DNA of 64,000 nucleotides from contig NZ_JARGET010000008.1 in assembly GCF_029210485.1 (NCBI RefSeq), positions 62,001 through 126,000 of the forward strand, written 5' to 3'. Made by a program: the position numbers and the translations under genes. The notes under the pieces are model-generated. The model worked only from the letters and a program-made list of their open reading frames with translations. It had not been told where the DNA came from and did not search any database. Of this stretch, positions 27,641 to 39,084 are shown in pieces. Source of the stretch: Hoeflea sp. YIM 152468. Its GTDB lineage: Bacteria; Pseudomonadota; Alphaproteobacteria; Rhizobiales; Rhizobiaceae. Position 1 is the stretch's first letter. Each line of letters begins with the position of its first letter.

Positions 27641-28127
27641 CTCGGCCGCAAGGCAGCCGGCGGCCGCTTCGGGTGAACGCGTGAACCACGCGAGAGGCGG
27701 CGGATACCCTGACGGACGGGCAGGGGCGCCCGTGCGAACCGGCGGTCAACCACACCGGCCTCTTCCCCCCGTGACAGGTTGCCTGGCGGCGCACCCCACA
27801 CCTCCCGTCGTCATCCCTGGGCCCCGACCCCGGGATCCATTCCGCGATCTGTCCACACAGCCCAATTCGCCGATAGAGCACGGGATGGATGCTCGGCTCG
27901 GAAGGCCGAGGTTGACGAAAGCGGGAGGCACCGACGTCGCTTCGCTTGTCTTGCCCGATGGCCGAAGTTGACGAAAGGAGAGCGCAGCAGAACCACGACA
28001 GGAAGGCGCAGCGGCGCAGGGCCAGCACCGTTCGGCACGGGGTTAATTTCGCGGTGACGGAATATTCATCATCCTGCCGCATTTTCGGCTAAACTTCGCA
28101 GTTCCAGATTTGCCAAGAGGGGCCATC
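27641..28127. other. Non-coding region with dispersed-repeat-like sequence
   Basis: 487 bp between cckA and the OmpA-like gene with no credible gene. It contains an imperfect palindrome at 27812-27838 (ATCCCTGGG ... CCCGGGAT) of the kind found scattered in alphaproteobacterial genomes, then two copies of GGCCGA(G/A)GTTGACGAAAG near 27906 and 27960, 54 bp apart. It probably represents a decayed intergenic repeat element plus the promoter of the downstream lipoprotein. Confidence 0.5.
27812..27838. repeat. Palindromic intergenic repeat
   Basis: Imperfect inverted repeat ATCCCTGGGCCCCGACCCCGGGAT. The form (CATCC-CGGG-loop-CCCGGGATCC) is a commonplace dispersed motif in rhizobial intergenic regions. 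Only one copy is in the window. Confidence 0.55.
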
Positions 28128-28775
28128 ATGAAATCCAAACTCCTGATCGCGGCGCTTGCCGCCGTCTTCGTAGCCGGCTGCACCACCGATCCCTATACCG
28201 GTCAGTCCAAGGTCTCCAACCTGGCCGGCGGCGCAGCCCTTGGCGCGCTGGGCGGCGCGGCTCTGGGCACACTCGCCGGTGGGGACGACCGCAAGAACGC
28301 GCTGATCGGTGCAGGGGTCGGGGCACTCGCCGGTGGCGCAATTGGCGGCTACATGGACCAGCAGGAGGCCCAATTGCGGGCGCAATTGCAGGGAACCGGG
28401 GTGTCGGTGACGCGCATGGGCGACAAGATCGTGCTCAACATGCCCTCCAACATCACCTTCGATACAGACCAGTCGGCGGTCAAGCCGCAGTTCTACCCGA
28501 CGCTCAATTCGGTGGCGCTGGTGCTGCAGAAATTCAACCGCTCGCTGGTCGATGTCGCCGGCCACACAGATTCGACCGGTTCGGACAGCTACAATCTGAC
28601 CCTGTCACAACAGCGGGCCCAGTCGGTTTCGAGCTATCTGATTTCGCAGGGCAACGACCCGCGCCGCTTCTACACCCAGGGCTTTGGCGAAAGCAGTCCG
28701 ATTGCCGACAACAGCACCGATGCGGGCCGCGCCGCCAACCGCCGCGTCGAAATCCAGATCTCGCCGCTGAGCTGA
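28128..28775 (+). CDS. OmpA-family outer-membrane lipoprotein (YiaD-like)
   Basis: 215-residue lipoprotein: signal peptide with lipobox VAGC (Cys about 17), a glycine-zipper segment (about 33-75, LAGGAALGALGGAALGTLAG) and a C-terminal OmpA-like peptidoglycan-binding domain (about 100-215). The domain has NITFDTDQSAVKPQF, VDVAGHTDSTGSDSYNLTLS and the ligand-binding RAANRRVEI. It probably links the outer membrane to the cell wall. Start at the ATG at 28128 (AAGAGGGG upstream) rather than 18 bp earlier, because the signal peptide fits. Followed by a strong terminator, so monocistronic. Confidence 0.92.
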   Translation: MKSKLLIAALAAVFVAGCTTDPYTGQSKVSNLAGGAALGALGGAALGTLAGGDDRKNALIGAGVGALAGGAIGGYMDQQEAQLRAQLQGTGVSVTRMGDKIVLNMPSNITFDTDQSAVKPQFYPTLNSVALVLQKFNRSLVDVAGHTDSTGSDSYNLTLSQQRAQSVSSYLISQGNDPRRFYTQGFGESSPIADNSTDAGRAANRRVEIQISPLS

Positions 28776-28811
28776 TCACACCCGTTTCAGAGATCGTTTG
28801 AGGCGACTCTG

Positions 28812-28841
28812 AGCCCGGCAGCTTCGGCTGTCGGGCTTTTT
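28812..28841 (+). terminator. Intrinsic terminator of the OmpA-like lipoprotein gene
   Basis: Stem AGCCCGGCAGC / GCTGTCGGGCT with a TTCG tetraloop and a following T-run, 37 bp past the stop. Confidence 0.92.
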
Positions 28842-28914
28842 CGTGCTTGGAATCCGCTTTCGCCGGGGCGTTTGCGAGACTGCGGCAAAGCTGCCGTTGT
28901 GACCACTCTGAGGG

Positions 28915-29145
28915 CTATCGAAGTCCCGCAGCCGCGCGCAGCGCCGCGTTGATGCGGTCCTGCCAGCCGGGGCCGTCTTCCTGGAAATGCTCGAGCACGG
29001 CCCGGTCGAGGCGCAAGGACACCAGCTCCTTGCCCTCGGGCACGGTTGCGGGTTTGGGAGCTGCGTCCACGGGCTTGCTGGTCGCAGACTTGAAGGCGGC
29101 TTCGGCGCGATCGAGCGCGCTGCCGGTGCGTCGGGTCGGTTTCAT
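28915..29145 (-). CDS. BrnA-like antitoxin family protein, no toxin adjacent
   Basis: 76-residue protein. The C-terminal half (KELVSLRLDRAVLEHFQEDG, then GWQDRINAALRAAAG) matches the BrnA antitoxin family: a beta strand plus two helices of a ribbon-helix-helix DNA-binding fold. The N-terminal 35 residues are Lys/Ala/Pro-rich. BrnA normally represses its own operon and neutralises the RNase BrnT, whose gene usually lies just upstream. Here the upstream gene is psuG, 43 bp away, so this copy is an orphan and may act only as a DNA-binding regulator. Start at the ATG at 29145, preceded by AAAGGA. Confidence 0.75.
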   Translation of the reverse strand: MKPTRRTGSALDRAEAAFKSATSKPVDAAPKPATVPEGKELVSLRLDRAVLEHFQEDGPGWQDRINAALRAAAGLR

Positions 29146-29188
29146 CGACTGTATCCTTTGACAGGTGAGAGCAGGGGACGGCCGGGGC

Positions 29189-30112
29189 TCATTTTGCCGC
29201 CGAGGCCAGTGCTGTGGCGATGCGGGCGGCGAGCCGGGCGTTGTTGAGCACCAGCGCAATGTTGGTCTTCAGGCTGGCGCCATTGGTGAGGGTGAGGATC
29301 TCGCCGAGCAGGAACGGCGTGACCTGCTTGCCCTCGATACCCCTGGCTTTGGCCGAATCCAGTGCGGTGGCAATGTGCTTTCGCATCTGATCGGCCGGGA
29401 TTTCGTCGCGCGCGGGAACCGGATTGGCGATCAGCATGCCGCCATGGCCGCCGCACGCGCGGCGGGCGATCTCGAACCGGGCGATTGCGGCGGCGTCATC
29501 GAGCCGCAAGGGGGCCGGCAAGCCCGAGTCGCGCGACCAGAAGGCCGGCATCTGATCCTGGCCATAGGCCACCACCGGAACGCCGCGGCTTTCGAGTGCT
29601 TCGAGCGTCTTGGGAATGTCGAGAATGGCCTTGGCGCCGGCGGAGACGACGATGACCGCAGTGCGGGCCAGCTCGTCAAGGTCGGCGGAGATATCAAAGC
29701 TCAGCTCCGCGCCCTGGTGCACGCCGCCGATGCCGCCGGTGGCAAAGACACTGATGCCGGCCAGCTTTGCTGCCATCATGGTGGCGGCAACCGTGGTGGC
29801 GCCGGTGCGGCCTTCGGCCAGCGCAAAGGCGAAATCGGCGCGCGACAGCTTCATCACGTTCTTCGCCTGCGCCAGCCCGGTGATTGCAGCTTCATCGAGG
29901 CCGACATGCAGCTGCCCCTCCAGCACGGCGATGGTGGCGGGAACCGCGCCCTCGGCCCTGATCGTGGCCTCAACCTCGAGCGCCATGTCGCGGTTGCCGG
30001 GCCAGGGCATGCCGTGGGTGATGATGGTGGATTCAAGCGCCACCACAGGCCGGCCCGCGGCCAATGCGTCGGCGACTTCCCGGGTGGTTTCGATCTTGAT
30101 GGATCCGGTCAT
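29189..30112 (-). CDS. psuG: Pseudouridine-5'-phosphate glycosidase
   Basis: 307-residue enzyme that cleaves the C-C glycosidic bond of pseudouridine 5'-phosphate to uracil and ribose 5-phosphate. Family motifs: PVVALESTIITHGMP, GRTGATTVAATM, VFATGGIGGVHQG (active site), RGVPVVAYGQDQMPAFW and ANPVPARDEIP. Start at the ATG at 30112, preceded by GGAGCT. It lies 25 bp downstream of a PfkB-type kinase, which is the expected pseudouridine kinase partner; together they degrade pseudouridine from RNA turnover. Length agrees with E. coli PsuG (312). Confidence 0.94.
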   Translation of the reverse strand: MTGSIKIETTREVADALAAGRPVVALESTIITHGMPWPGNRDMALEVEATIRAEGAVPATIAVLEGQLHVGLDEAAITGLAQAKNVMKLSRADFAFALAEGRTGATTVAATMMAAKLAGISVFATGGIGGVHQGAELSFDISADLDELARTAVIVVSAGAKAILDIPKTLEALESRGVPVVAYGQDQMPAFWSRDSGLPAPLRLDDAAAIARFEIARRACGGHGGMLIANPVPARDEIPADQMRKHIATALDSAKARGIEGKQVTPFLLGEILTLTNGASLKTNIALVLNNARLAARIATALASAAK

Positions 30113-30137
30113 TTGGAGCTCCTGAATTGGCTCGGAC

Positions 30138-31076
30138 TTAGGTGTGCACCGGCTTTGGCATGCCAGCCACGGCTTGCGCAAGCAATGCGGGGGACAAATC
30201 CGGCCGCACCGGGCCGCGCACGGCGGTCGTCAGCTGTGCGAGAGCGATGCCGCGGGTCAGATTGGCCTCGATCGATCCGCCGGCGAGCCAGCCGTCAAGG
30301 TAGCCCGAGGCCAGCGCATCGCCGGCGCCGGTGACATCCGCAAGGTCTTCCAGCCGGGGCGGAAGGCAGACAGCGGATTGACCACCTGCATAGGCGGACA
30401 CGGGGCCAGCGCCGGCGCTGATGAGGCCGCCCGCCAGCCCGGCGGCGGCCAGATGCCAGGGCCAGCCGCCGGGCTGATCGGAGCCTTCGCCGGTGAGGGC
30501 GGCGGCTTCGGCAACATTCATGGCGAGACAGGTGATGCGGGAGAGAACAGAGCGCCAGCGCACCACCTTGGCCGGGGACACGGCGATGACCGCCAGCGCA
30601 AGGCCGAGGTCGGCCGCCGTTTCGGCAAGCAAGATGAGAGCGCTTTCCGGCAGGTTGGAATCGACCAGCAGCAGATCCGACCCGGCAAGACGGCGGCGCA
30701 GCCTCGATGTCAGCAGCCGCCGTCCGGGAACCTGGTCATAAAGCGCCATGTCGGCCAGTGCGGTGACCAGATTGCCGTCGGGTTCGAGGATCGCCGAATA
30801 GCTCGGCGTTGCCCGGTCGAGAAAGGTGAGCGGGCAATCCTCGACCCCGGCATCGGCAGCCGCCGCTGCCACCACGGCGGCCGCTTGATCACCGCCGCGT
30901 GGCGCCACCAGGCTGACCTCGTGACCGAGACGGGCCAGATTGCGCGCCGCATTGAAGACGCCGCCTCCGGCCTCGGTTTCCCAGTGGCCGGGGTTGGAAG
31001 CACCGGCCCGGTGCGGGCGGGCAAGCCAGCCCTTGCGATCGATATGGGCGCCGCCGATGGCCAGAATTCGCGCCAT
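30138..31076 (-). CDS. psuK: PfkB-family carbohydrate kinase, probable pseudouridine kinase
   Basis: 312-residue ribokinase-like protein. N-terminal segment ILAIGGAHIDRKG and the glycine-rich AGGGVFNAARNLARLG are PfkB signature 1; DVTGAGDALASGYLDGW with the catalytic Asp is signature 2. It sits directly before psuG on the same strand, so phosphorylation of pseudouridine to its 5'-phosphate is the most likely reaction; the psuK symbol rests on this context. Start at the ATG at 31076; the upstream frame overlaps the recA promoter region. No strong ribosome site is visible. Divergent from recA. Confidence 0.85.
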   Translation of the reverse strand: MARILAIGGAHIDRKGWLARPHRAGASNPGHWETEAGGGVFNAARNLARLGHEVSLVAPRGGDQAAAVVAAAAADAGVEDCPLTFLDRATPSYSAILEPDGNLVTALADMALYDQVPGRRLLTSRLRRRLAGSDLLLVDSNLPESALILLAETAADLGLALAVIAVSPAKVVRWRSVLSRITCLAMNVAEAAALTGEGSDQPGGWPWHLAAAGLAGGLISAGAGPVSAYAGGQSAVCLPPRLEDLADVTGAGDALASGYLDGWLAGGSIEANLTRGIALAQLTTAVRGPVRPDLSPALLAQAVAGMPKPVHT

Positions 31077-31245
31077 GCTACAGCGCCCCGGTGACGCGGG
31101 CTGCGCGAATCGCCGGCCGCGGCAGCTGTCGCCGGACTGCGTCTTCCTGCACGACAGGGCACGAGGGCCGGTTTGGGAAACAAAAAGCGAACATGAAGAT
31201 ATTTGTCTCGTTATTTCAGTGGCATCGCCGGGGCTTGCGCGAATG

Positions 31246-31260
31246 GAACAAATGGAGTAC
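31246..31260 (+). promoter_or_regulatory. Candidate LexA (SOS) box upstream of recA
   Basis: GAACAAATGGAGTAC matches the alphaproteobacterial LexA site GAAC-N7-GAAC at 7 of 8 fixed bases (GTAC instead of GAAC). It ends 59 bp before the recA ATG, a usual position for SOS control of recA. Confidence 0.6.
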
Positions 31261-31319
31261 AAACGATGCAGATGAGCATTCATTGCCTGCAGCGGCATGA
31301 TAACCTAAAGGTGGACCGA

Positions 31320-32405
31320 ATGGCACAGAACTCTTTGCGACTGGTAGAGGAAAAATCCGTGGATAAAAGCAAGGCGCTCGACGCCGCACTTTCCCAGATC
31401 GAACGTTCGTTCGGCAAGGGTTCGATCATGAAGCTTGGCGCCAATGAGGGCGTGGTCGAGATCGAGACGGTTCCCACCGGTTCGCTGGGCCTTGATATCG
31501 CGCTTGGCATCGGCGGTTTGCCGCGTGGCCGGGTGATCGAGATTTTCGGTCCGGAAAGCTCGGGCAAGACCACGCTGGCGCTGCAGACCATCGCCGAAGC
31601 GCAGAAAAAGGGCGGCATTTGCGGCTTCATTGATGCCGAGCATGCGCTTGACCCGGTCTATGCCCGCAAACTCGGCGTCGATCTGGAAAGTCTGCTGATT
31701 TCACAGCCCGACAATGGCGAGCAGGCGCTCGAGATCACCGACACGCTGGTTCGCTCCGGCGCGCTCGATGTTCTGGTCATCGATTCGGTTGCGGCCCTGA
31801 CGCCGCGCGCCGAAATCGAGGGCGAGATGGGCGACAGCCTGCCGGGTCTGCAGGCGCGGCTGATGAGCCAGGCGCTGAGAAAGCTCACGGCCTCGATCTC
31901 GCGGTCCAACTGCATGGTGATCTTCATCAACCAGATCCGCATGAAGATCGGCGTCATGTTCGGCTCGCCCGAAACCACGACCGGCGGCAATGCGCTGAAA
32001 TTCTATGCCTCCGTCCGGCTCGACATTCGCCGCATCGGCGCGGTCAAGGACCGCGACGAGGTGGTGGGCAACCAGACCCGCGTGAAGGTGGTCAAGAACA
32101 AGATGGCGCCGCCGTTCAAGCAGGTCGAATTCGACATCATGTATGGCGAAGGCGTGTCGAAGGTGGGCGAACTGATCGATCTGGGTGTGAAGGCCGGAAC
32201 GGTCGAAAAATCCGGAGCCTGGTTTTCCTACAACAGCCAGCGGCTGGGGCAGGGGCGCGAGAACTCCAAGCAATTCCTGCGCGACAACCCGGCCGTGGCC
32301 GACGAGATCGAGCTGTTGTTGCGCCAGAATGCCGGGCTGATCGCCGAGAAGTTTCTCGATGAAGACCGCAGTGGCGGCGATGATGGCGAGGCTGCAGAGG
32401 GCTGA
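31320..32405 (+). CDS. recA: Recombinase RecA
   Basis: 361-residue strand-exchange ATPase and LexA co-protease. Walker A GPESSGKT spans residues 78-85; other landmarks are [16 protein letters not shown], the L1 region, [20 protein letters not shown] and the C-terminal acidic tail ([14 protein letters not shown]). Start at the ATG at 31320 with AAAGGTGG upstream; the frame remains open upstream but without similarity. Preceded by a candidate SOS box and followed by a strong terminator, so a stand-alone SOS-regulated gene. Divergent from psuK. Confidence 0.98.
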   Translation: MAQNSLRLVEEKSVDKSKALDAALSQIERSFGKGSIMKLGANEGVVEIETVPTGSLGLDIALGIGGLPRGRVIEIFGPESSGKTTLALQTIAEAQKKGGICGFIDAEHALDPVYARKLGVDLESLLISQPDNGEQALEITDTLVRSGALDVLVIDSVAALTPRAEIEGEMGDSLPGLQARLMSQALRKLTASISRSNCMVIFINQIRMKIGVMFGSPETTTGGNALKFYASVRLDIRRIGAVKDRDEVVGNQTRVKVVKNKMAPPFKQVEFDIMYGEGVSKVGELIDLGVKAGTVEKSGAWFSYNSQRLGQGRENSKQFLRDNPAVADEIELLLRQNAGLIAEKFLDEDRSGGDDGEAAEG

Positions 32406-32486
32406 GCCGCGTCGCCTCCGGCCCGGGGCGTTTCGCCCCCCTATGGGGCGGTTGGCCCACCAGATGATGTGTGCCTGACTTGATCC

Positions 32487-32521
32487 GGCCGTCAGTCCCG
32501 AACGGGACTGGCGGCCGTTTT
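32487..32521 (+). terminator. Intrinsic terminator of recA
   Basis: GGCCG-T-CAGTCCCG pairs with CGGGACTG-G-CGGCC (13 bp with one internal mismatch) and is followed by GTTTT, 81 bp past the recA stop. Confidence 0.88.
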
Positions 32522-32662
32522 CCTTTGGTGGCGGCCGCTGGCGTCTGGACAGGCAACCGGGTGAACGATAAAAGCGGCGGTCCGTCAGTCGCGCGGCGGA
32601 TTTGGAAATCGTGGCCTCGAAATTCTTCCGGGCTCTGCCTGCTATCTGACAAAGGGTCGATC

Positions 32663-35317
<2,655 letters not shown>

Positions 35318-35363
35318 TCGCCCGGCCGCGACTGGCCGGCCATTGTTGACAAAGAGCACCTTG

Positions 35364-35390
35364 CGCCCGGATTGATCTCCGGGCGTCTTG
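35364..35390 (+). terminator. Probable alaS terminator
   Basis: CGCCCGG / CCGGGCG 7-bp stem with an 8-nt loop, 46 bp past the alaS stop, followed by a poor T-run (TCTTGCTT). It lies between convergent genes and may serve both. Confidence 0.6.
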
Positions 35391-35499
35391 CTTGTGCCGC
35401 TACGGTGGCGCGTGCCGTGCGCTGCCGTGGACCGGCGCAGGATTGACGAAGCGACTGCCCGGGGTCCGTTGTTGCGGACTGAACCAACGCAGCGGTGGG

Positions 35500-36126
35500 T
35501 TACAGGTGTGGGTTCCGGTTTTGGCGGGTGCGGGCCTGCGCTGTCTGCACCGCCAGTTTCAGCCGCCAGCCCAGCAAGGCAGCCAGAGCCAGCATGGCGA
35601 GCGCCATGGTCAGATTGCCGAGAATTCCGGCGAGGGTTTCGATGTTGGAGCCAAAGCTAAACCCCAGAGCGATGTAGATCGACACCCACAGGGCTTCGCC
35701 GGCCACCCCCCACAGGGTGAACCTGGTCCAGGAAAGGCCGGTGATGCCGCTGGCGATGTTGATTGCCGGGCCCAGAGGGGTAACCAGCCAGCGGCTGAAG
35801 AACACGCCGCTGCCGCCCCATCTTGCCAGCCGGGGTTCAGCCGCGCGGGCCTTTCTGGCAAGGCCGCCGATCAATCCAGGGCGGCTCTCGGCGGACTGGC
35901 CGGCGAGACGCCCGGTGAAAAAGCCGGCCTGATCGCCCAACGACGCCCCTGCCAGCGCCCAGATGAAGGCGGTGGTCACGTCCGTGTCGTCACTGGCCGA
36001 AAGTGCGCCCAGCGTCAGCAGCGCCAGAGAGGTGGGTATCGGCACGCCAAATTGTCCGATTGCCAACAGCAAAGCCGCAGCCGGCAGACCATAGATGGTG
36101 AGGAACTCGAGCAATTGCCCCGTCAT
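35500..36126 (-). CDS. DedA/SNARE-associated family membrane protein
   Basis: 208-residue inner-membrane protein of the DedA (PF09335) family, several members of which flip undecaprenyl phosphate or phospholipids across the membrane. Family segments: GQFGVPIPTSLALLTLGALS, LGDQAGFFTGRLAGQ, GVFFSRWLVTPLGPAINIASG (the conserved F-x-R-hydrophobic-P-x-x-R-like region, here with TPLGP) and GEALWVSIYIALGFSFG. About five hydrophobic segments. It overlaps the preceding gene by 4 bp and is probably translated with it. Convergent with alaS. Confidence 0.87.
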   Translation of the reverse strand: MTGQLLEFLTIYGLPAAALLLAIGQFGVPIPTSLALLTLGALSASDDTDVTTAFIWALAGASLGDQAGFFTGRLAGQSAESRPGLIGGLARKARAAEPRLARWGGSGVFFSRWLVTPLGPAINIASGITGLSWTRFTLWGVAGEALWVSIYIALGFSFGSNIETLAGILGNLTMALAMLALAALLGWRLKLAVQTAQARTRQNRNPHL

Positions 36127-36539
36127 GGCTGCGGTGCTGCCGGAGGGATCGCGGCGGGCGGGGAGGATGCATCACCCGGAGGCCGGCCGAGGGCTGCGCG
36201 GTCTGTCTCGACCGCGTGGATGATTGCCGCGGTCAGCGCGTCCAATGGCCTGCCTTGCTCGCGGGCGATCTTGATCAGCGGCCGCCGATCCGGCGTCTTT
36301 TCGGGCAGGTTGATGGCGTCATGGACGATTCTGGGGTCGACCCGGTAAGACCGGGCGACATAGCGAACCGTCATCCAGCCTTCAATCGGTTCGTCGGCGT
36401 GATTTTGCCAATAGATAAAAAAAACGCCGGCGCGGATGATGAAAAACAGCGCCAGCGTCAATGTGATCAGAAACGACACAGTGAGCCACCGGTTGTGCCG
36501 CCACAGCTTTTCAAGCGTGACGCCAATCCCGGTGGCCAT
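36123..36539 (-). CDS. Small single-span membrane protein coupled to the DedA gene, function unknown
   Basis: 138-residue protein: short basic N-terminus, one transmembrane helix (about 20-44, VSFLITLTLALFFIIRAGVF) and a soluble domain (about 50-115, MTVRYVARSYRVDPRIVHDA ... KIAREQGRPLDALTAAIIHA) with a Pro/Ala-rich tail. The helical soluble part resembles a small DNA- or protein-binding bundle, but I cannot assign a family. Its stop overlaps the dedA start (ATGA), which indicates coupled synthesis and a shared task at the membrane. It starts just 3 bp from the end of icd on the same strand. Confidence 0.7.
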   Translation of the reverse strand: MATGIGVTLEKLWRHNRWLTVSFLITLTLALFFIIRAGVFFIYWQNHADEPIEGWMTVRYVARSYRVDPRIVHDAINLPEKTPDRRPLIKIAREQGRPLDALTAAIIHAVETDRAALGRPPGDASSPPAAIPPAAPQP

Positions 36540-36542
36540 TGT

Positions 36543-37754
36543 TCAGGCCATGGCCTTTTGCAGGTTTTCGTCGACCTTGTCGAGGAAGCCGGTGGTGGAC
36601 AGCCAAGGCTGGTCAGGACCGATCAGCAGCGCCAGGTCCTTGGTCATGAACCCGGATTCAACAGTCTGGATGCAGACCTGCTCGAGCGTATCGGCGAACT
36701 TTGCCAGGTCCGCATTGTCGTCGAGCTTGGCGCGGTGGGCGAGACCACGTGTCCAGGCAAAGATCGAGGCGATCGAGTTGGTCGAGGTTTCCTCGCCCTT
36801 CTGATGCTGACGGTAATGACGTGTGACTGTGCCGTGAGCGGCTTCGGCTTCGACCGTCTTGCCATCCGGCGTCATCAACACCGAGGTCATCAGGCCGAGC
36901 GAGCCAAATCCCTGGGCAACGATGTCGGACTGGACGTCGCCATCATAGTTCTTGCAGGCCCAGACGTACCCGCCGGACCATTTCAGCGCCGCGGCGACCA
37001 TGTCGTCGATCAGGCGGTGTTCGTACCAGATCTTGGCTTCGGCGTATTTGTCCTTGAACTCGGCCTCGAAGACTTCCTCGAACAGATCCTTGAAGCGACC
37101 ATCATAGGTCTTGAGGATGGTGTTCTTGGTTGACAGGTAGCAAGGCACCTTGCGCAGCAGCGCATAATTGAGAGACGCGCGGGCAAAATCGCGGATCGAA
37201 TCATCGAGATTGTACATCGCCATGGCAACGCCGGACGAAGGGGCATCGAAGACGTCGTGCTCAATGGTTTCGCCATCCTCGCCGACGAACTTGATCGAGA
37301 GCTTGCCCTTGCCGGGGAACTTGAAATCGGTGGCGCGGTACTGGTCACCATAGGCGTGACGGCCGACGATGATCGGCTTGGTCCAGCCGGGAACCAGACG
37401 GGGTACGTTCTTCATGATGATCGGCTCACGGAAGATCACGCCGCCGAGAATGTTGCGGATGGTGCCGTTGGGCGAACGCCACATCTTTTTCAGGCCGAAT
37501 TCCTCGACCCGGCCTTCATCCGGCGTGATGGTGGCGCATTTGATGCCGACGCCGTGCTTCCTGATGGCGTGGGCGGCGTCGACGGTCACCTGGTCGTCAG
37601 TCGCGTCGCGATTTTCCACCGAGAGGTCGTAGTAATCGATCTTCAGATCAAGATAGGGCAGGATCAGCTTTTCCTTGATGAATTGCCAGATGATGCGTGT
37701 CATCTCATCGCCGTCGAGATCCGCGACGGGGTTTGCAACCTTGATTTTTGCCAT
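36543..37754 (-). CDS. icd: NADP-dependent isocitrate dehydrogenase
   Basis: 403-residue TCA-cycle enzyme converting isocitrate to 2-oxoglutarate with NADPH production. It is of the type II (eukaryote-like) subfamily found in alphaproteobacteria: [20 protein letters not shown] at the N-terminus, [30 protein letters not shown] (substrate Ser/Asn/Arg), [20 protein letters not shown] (metal-binding Asp residues) and [16 protein letters not shown] (NADP loop). Start at the ATG at 37754; the long upstream open frame has no similarity. Followed 3 bp later by the small membrane protein gene. Confidence 0.97.
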   Translation of the reverse strand: MAKIKVANPVADLDGDEMTRIIWQFIKEKLILPYLDLKIDYYDLSVENRDATDDQVTVDAAHAIRKHGVGIKCATITPDEGRVEEFGLKKMWRSPNGTIRNILGGVIFREPIIMKNVPRLVPGWTKPIIVGRHAYGDQYRATDFKFPGKGKLSIKFVGEDGETIEHDVFDAPSSGVAMAMYNLDDSIRDFARASLNYALLRKVPCYLSTKNTILKTYDGRFKDLFEEVFEAEFKDKYAEAKIWYEHRLIDDMVAAALKWSGGYVWACKNYDGDVQSDIVAQGFGSLGLMTSVLMTPDGKTVEAEAAHGTVTRHYRQHQKGEETSTNSIASIFAWTRGLAHRAKLDDNADLAKFADTLEQVCIQTVESGFMTKDLALLIGPDQPWLSTTGFLDKVDENLQKAMA

Positions 37755-38143
37755 TCTGATTGACCTTTTGAGAGTGTTGTCGGTGGGCGGCGAATGGCCA
37801 CCCGTGTAGTTGGCGCATCTCTTAACAAAAGCCAGACGCGCGCACAACATGCGGACAGCCCGGCAGTGCCGGATCGCGGCGAAGCTGTGGGGTTTGTGGA
37901 TGGCCAGGGGCAAAGCTTGATTGTGGATGGCAGCGGCAGTAGTGCTGTCGGTCAGAAAAAACGGGATCCGTCCTGGCCGTTTTGACCTGTCCGGCAGCAC
38001 CGGAAGATTTGCATCCTGGCTGATTGACGGCGCAAGATGCAAATGCCGTGGTGGCCGCAGGATGCGGGCGATTGCCCCTGCACAGGTTTTTCGGTTGCGG
38101 TCGCCGCATGTGGCCGGCCCGGTGGCGGATGCAAGGGATCGGT
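37755..38143. other. Non-coding region between icd and the methyltransferase gene
   Basis: 389 bp containing the icd promoter (leftward) and, further right, the promoter for the rightward trmJ-like/murI pair. No RNA gene, clear hairpin or convincing reading frame was seen. Several overlapping short frames are present on both strands, none with a ribosome site. Confidence 0.4.
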
Positions 38144-38260
38144 ATGGGCAACACAAGGCATATTTGCTCCCGCGCCATCTTCAAGGGTGACGGGGACGGC
38201 GAGGTCCGTTACCCACTGCGGTCTGACGAATGGGCGGGCATGCGCCGGGGAGTGACATAG
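38144..38260 (+). CDS. Possible 38-residue leader ORF upstream of the methyltransferase
   Basis: ATG at 38144 with AAGGGA six bases upstream; the ORF ends in TAG at 38258-38260, whose last base is the first base of the GTG start of the next gene. The peptide is basic ([20 protein letters not shown]...). The 1-bp stop/start overlap and the good ribosome site suggest a translated leader, but the frame is short and no homologue is recognised, so it may be chance. Confidence 0.3.
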   Translation: MGNTRHICSRAIFKGDGDGEVRYPLRSDEWAGMRRGVT

Positions 38261-39084
38261 TGGCCGGAACCAACAGAAAGCGCCAGATCATCACAGGCGG
38301 ACCGGCGATCATTCTGGTGGAACCTCAACTGGGCGAGAACATCGGCATGGTGGCGCGCGCCATGGCCAATTTCGGACTGTCCAACTTGCGCATCGTCAAT
38401 CCCCGCGACGGCTGGCCCAACGACAAGGCCGTCAGCGCCGCAGCGCACGCCGATCATGTGATCGCCGGCGTGCTGGTGTTTGACACATTGCAGGCAGCGC
38501 TTGCCGATCTCAATCTCGTCTATGCCACCACGGCGCGGCCGCGTGACGGGCACAAGCCGGTGCGCGGGCCGGTGGAGGCGGGCGAGATCTTGCGCCGGCG
38601 GGAAGACGGTGGCGAACGCACCGGGATCCTGTTCGGGCGCGAGCGCATCGGCTTGCGCAACTGGGAGGTGGGTCTCGCCGACGAGATCGTCACATTCCCG
38701 GTCAATCCGGCCTATGCCTCGCTCAACATTGCCCAGGCGGTGCTGCTGATGTCGTATGAATGGATGAAATCGGGTCTGTCCAATCCGCACGAGACAGCCT
38801 TTGACAAGCCGGAGGTGGAACCGGCGCCGAAATCCGACCTGCATGGGCTGTTCGCCCAGATCGAGGAGGGGCTGGATGCGCGGGGCTATTTCCGCTCCGA
38901 GACCAAGCGGATGAAGGCGGTCGACAATTTGCGTGCGGTGCTGACCCGGCCGGGATTCTCCACGGACGAAATCAATGTGCTGCGCGGTCTTTTTGCCTCA
39001 TTTGACCGGTTTGGTCGTCCGGGCCAGCGGATGCCGGCCGGGACCGGCGAGGCTTTGGATGATAACCGGGGGACTGAGGAATGA
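38260..39084 (+). CDS. SPOUT-family RNA 2'-O-methyltransferase (TrmJ-like)
   Basis: 274-residue SpoU/SPOUT methyltransferase. Knot-forming motifs: [20 protein letters not shown] (motif 1), [18 protein letters not shown] (motif 2) and [20 protein letters not shown] (motif 3). The order and the C-terminal extension fit TrmJ, which methylates position 32 of tRNAs; target specificity cannot be read here. Start set at the GTG at 38260, which has GGGAG eight bases upstream; an ATG at 38230 without a ribosome site would add ten residues. Overlaps murI by 4 bp. Confidence 0.88.
   Translation: MAGTNRKRQIITGGPAIILVEPQLGENIGMVARAMANFGLSNLRIVNPRDGWPNDKAVSAAAHADHVIAGVLVFDTLQAALADLNLVYATTARPRDGHKPVRGPVEAGEILRRREDGGERTGILFGRERIGLRNWEVGLADEIVTFPVNPAYASLNIAQAVLLMSYEWMKSGLSNPHETAFDKPEVEPAPKSDLHGLFAQIEEGLDARGYFRSETKRMKAVDNLRAVLTRPGFSTDEINVLRGLFASFDRFGRPGQRMPAGTGEALDDNRGTEE

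Noticed and set aside
27597-28082. 161-codon minus-strand frame after cckA
   Set aside because: Overlaps the end of cckA, no ribosome site, Arg/Ser/Gly-rich; the region looks like a non-coding repeat.
35392-36348. 318-codon plus-strand frame across dedA and its small partner
   Set aside because: Gln/Gly/Arg-rich, overlaps two minus-strand genes with membrane helices and a 4-bp coupling overlap.
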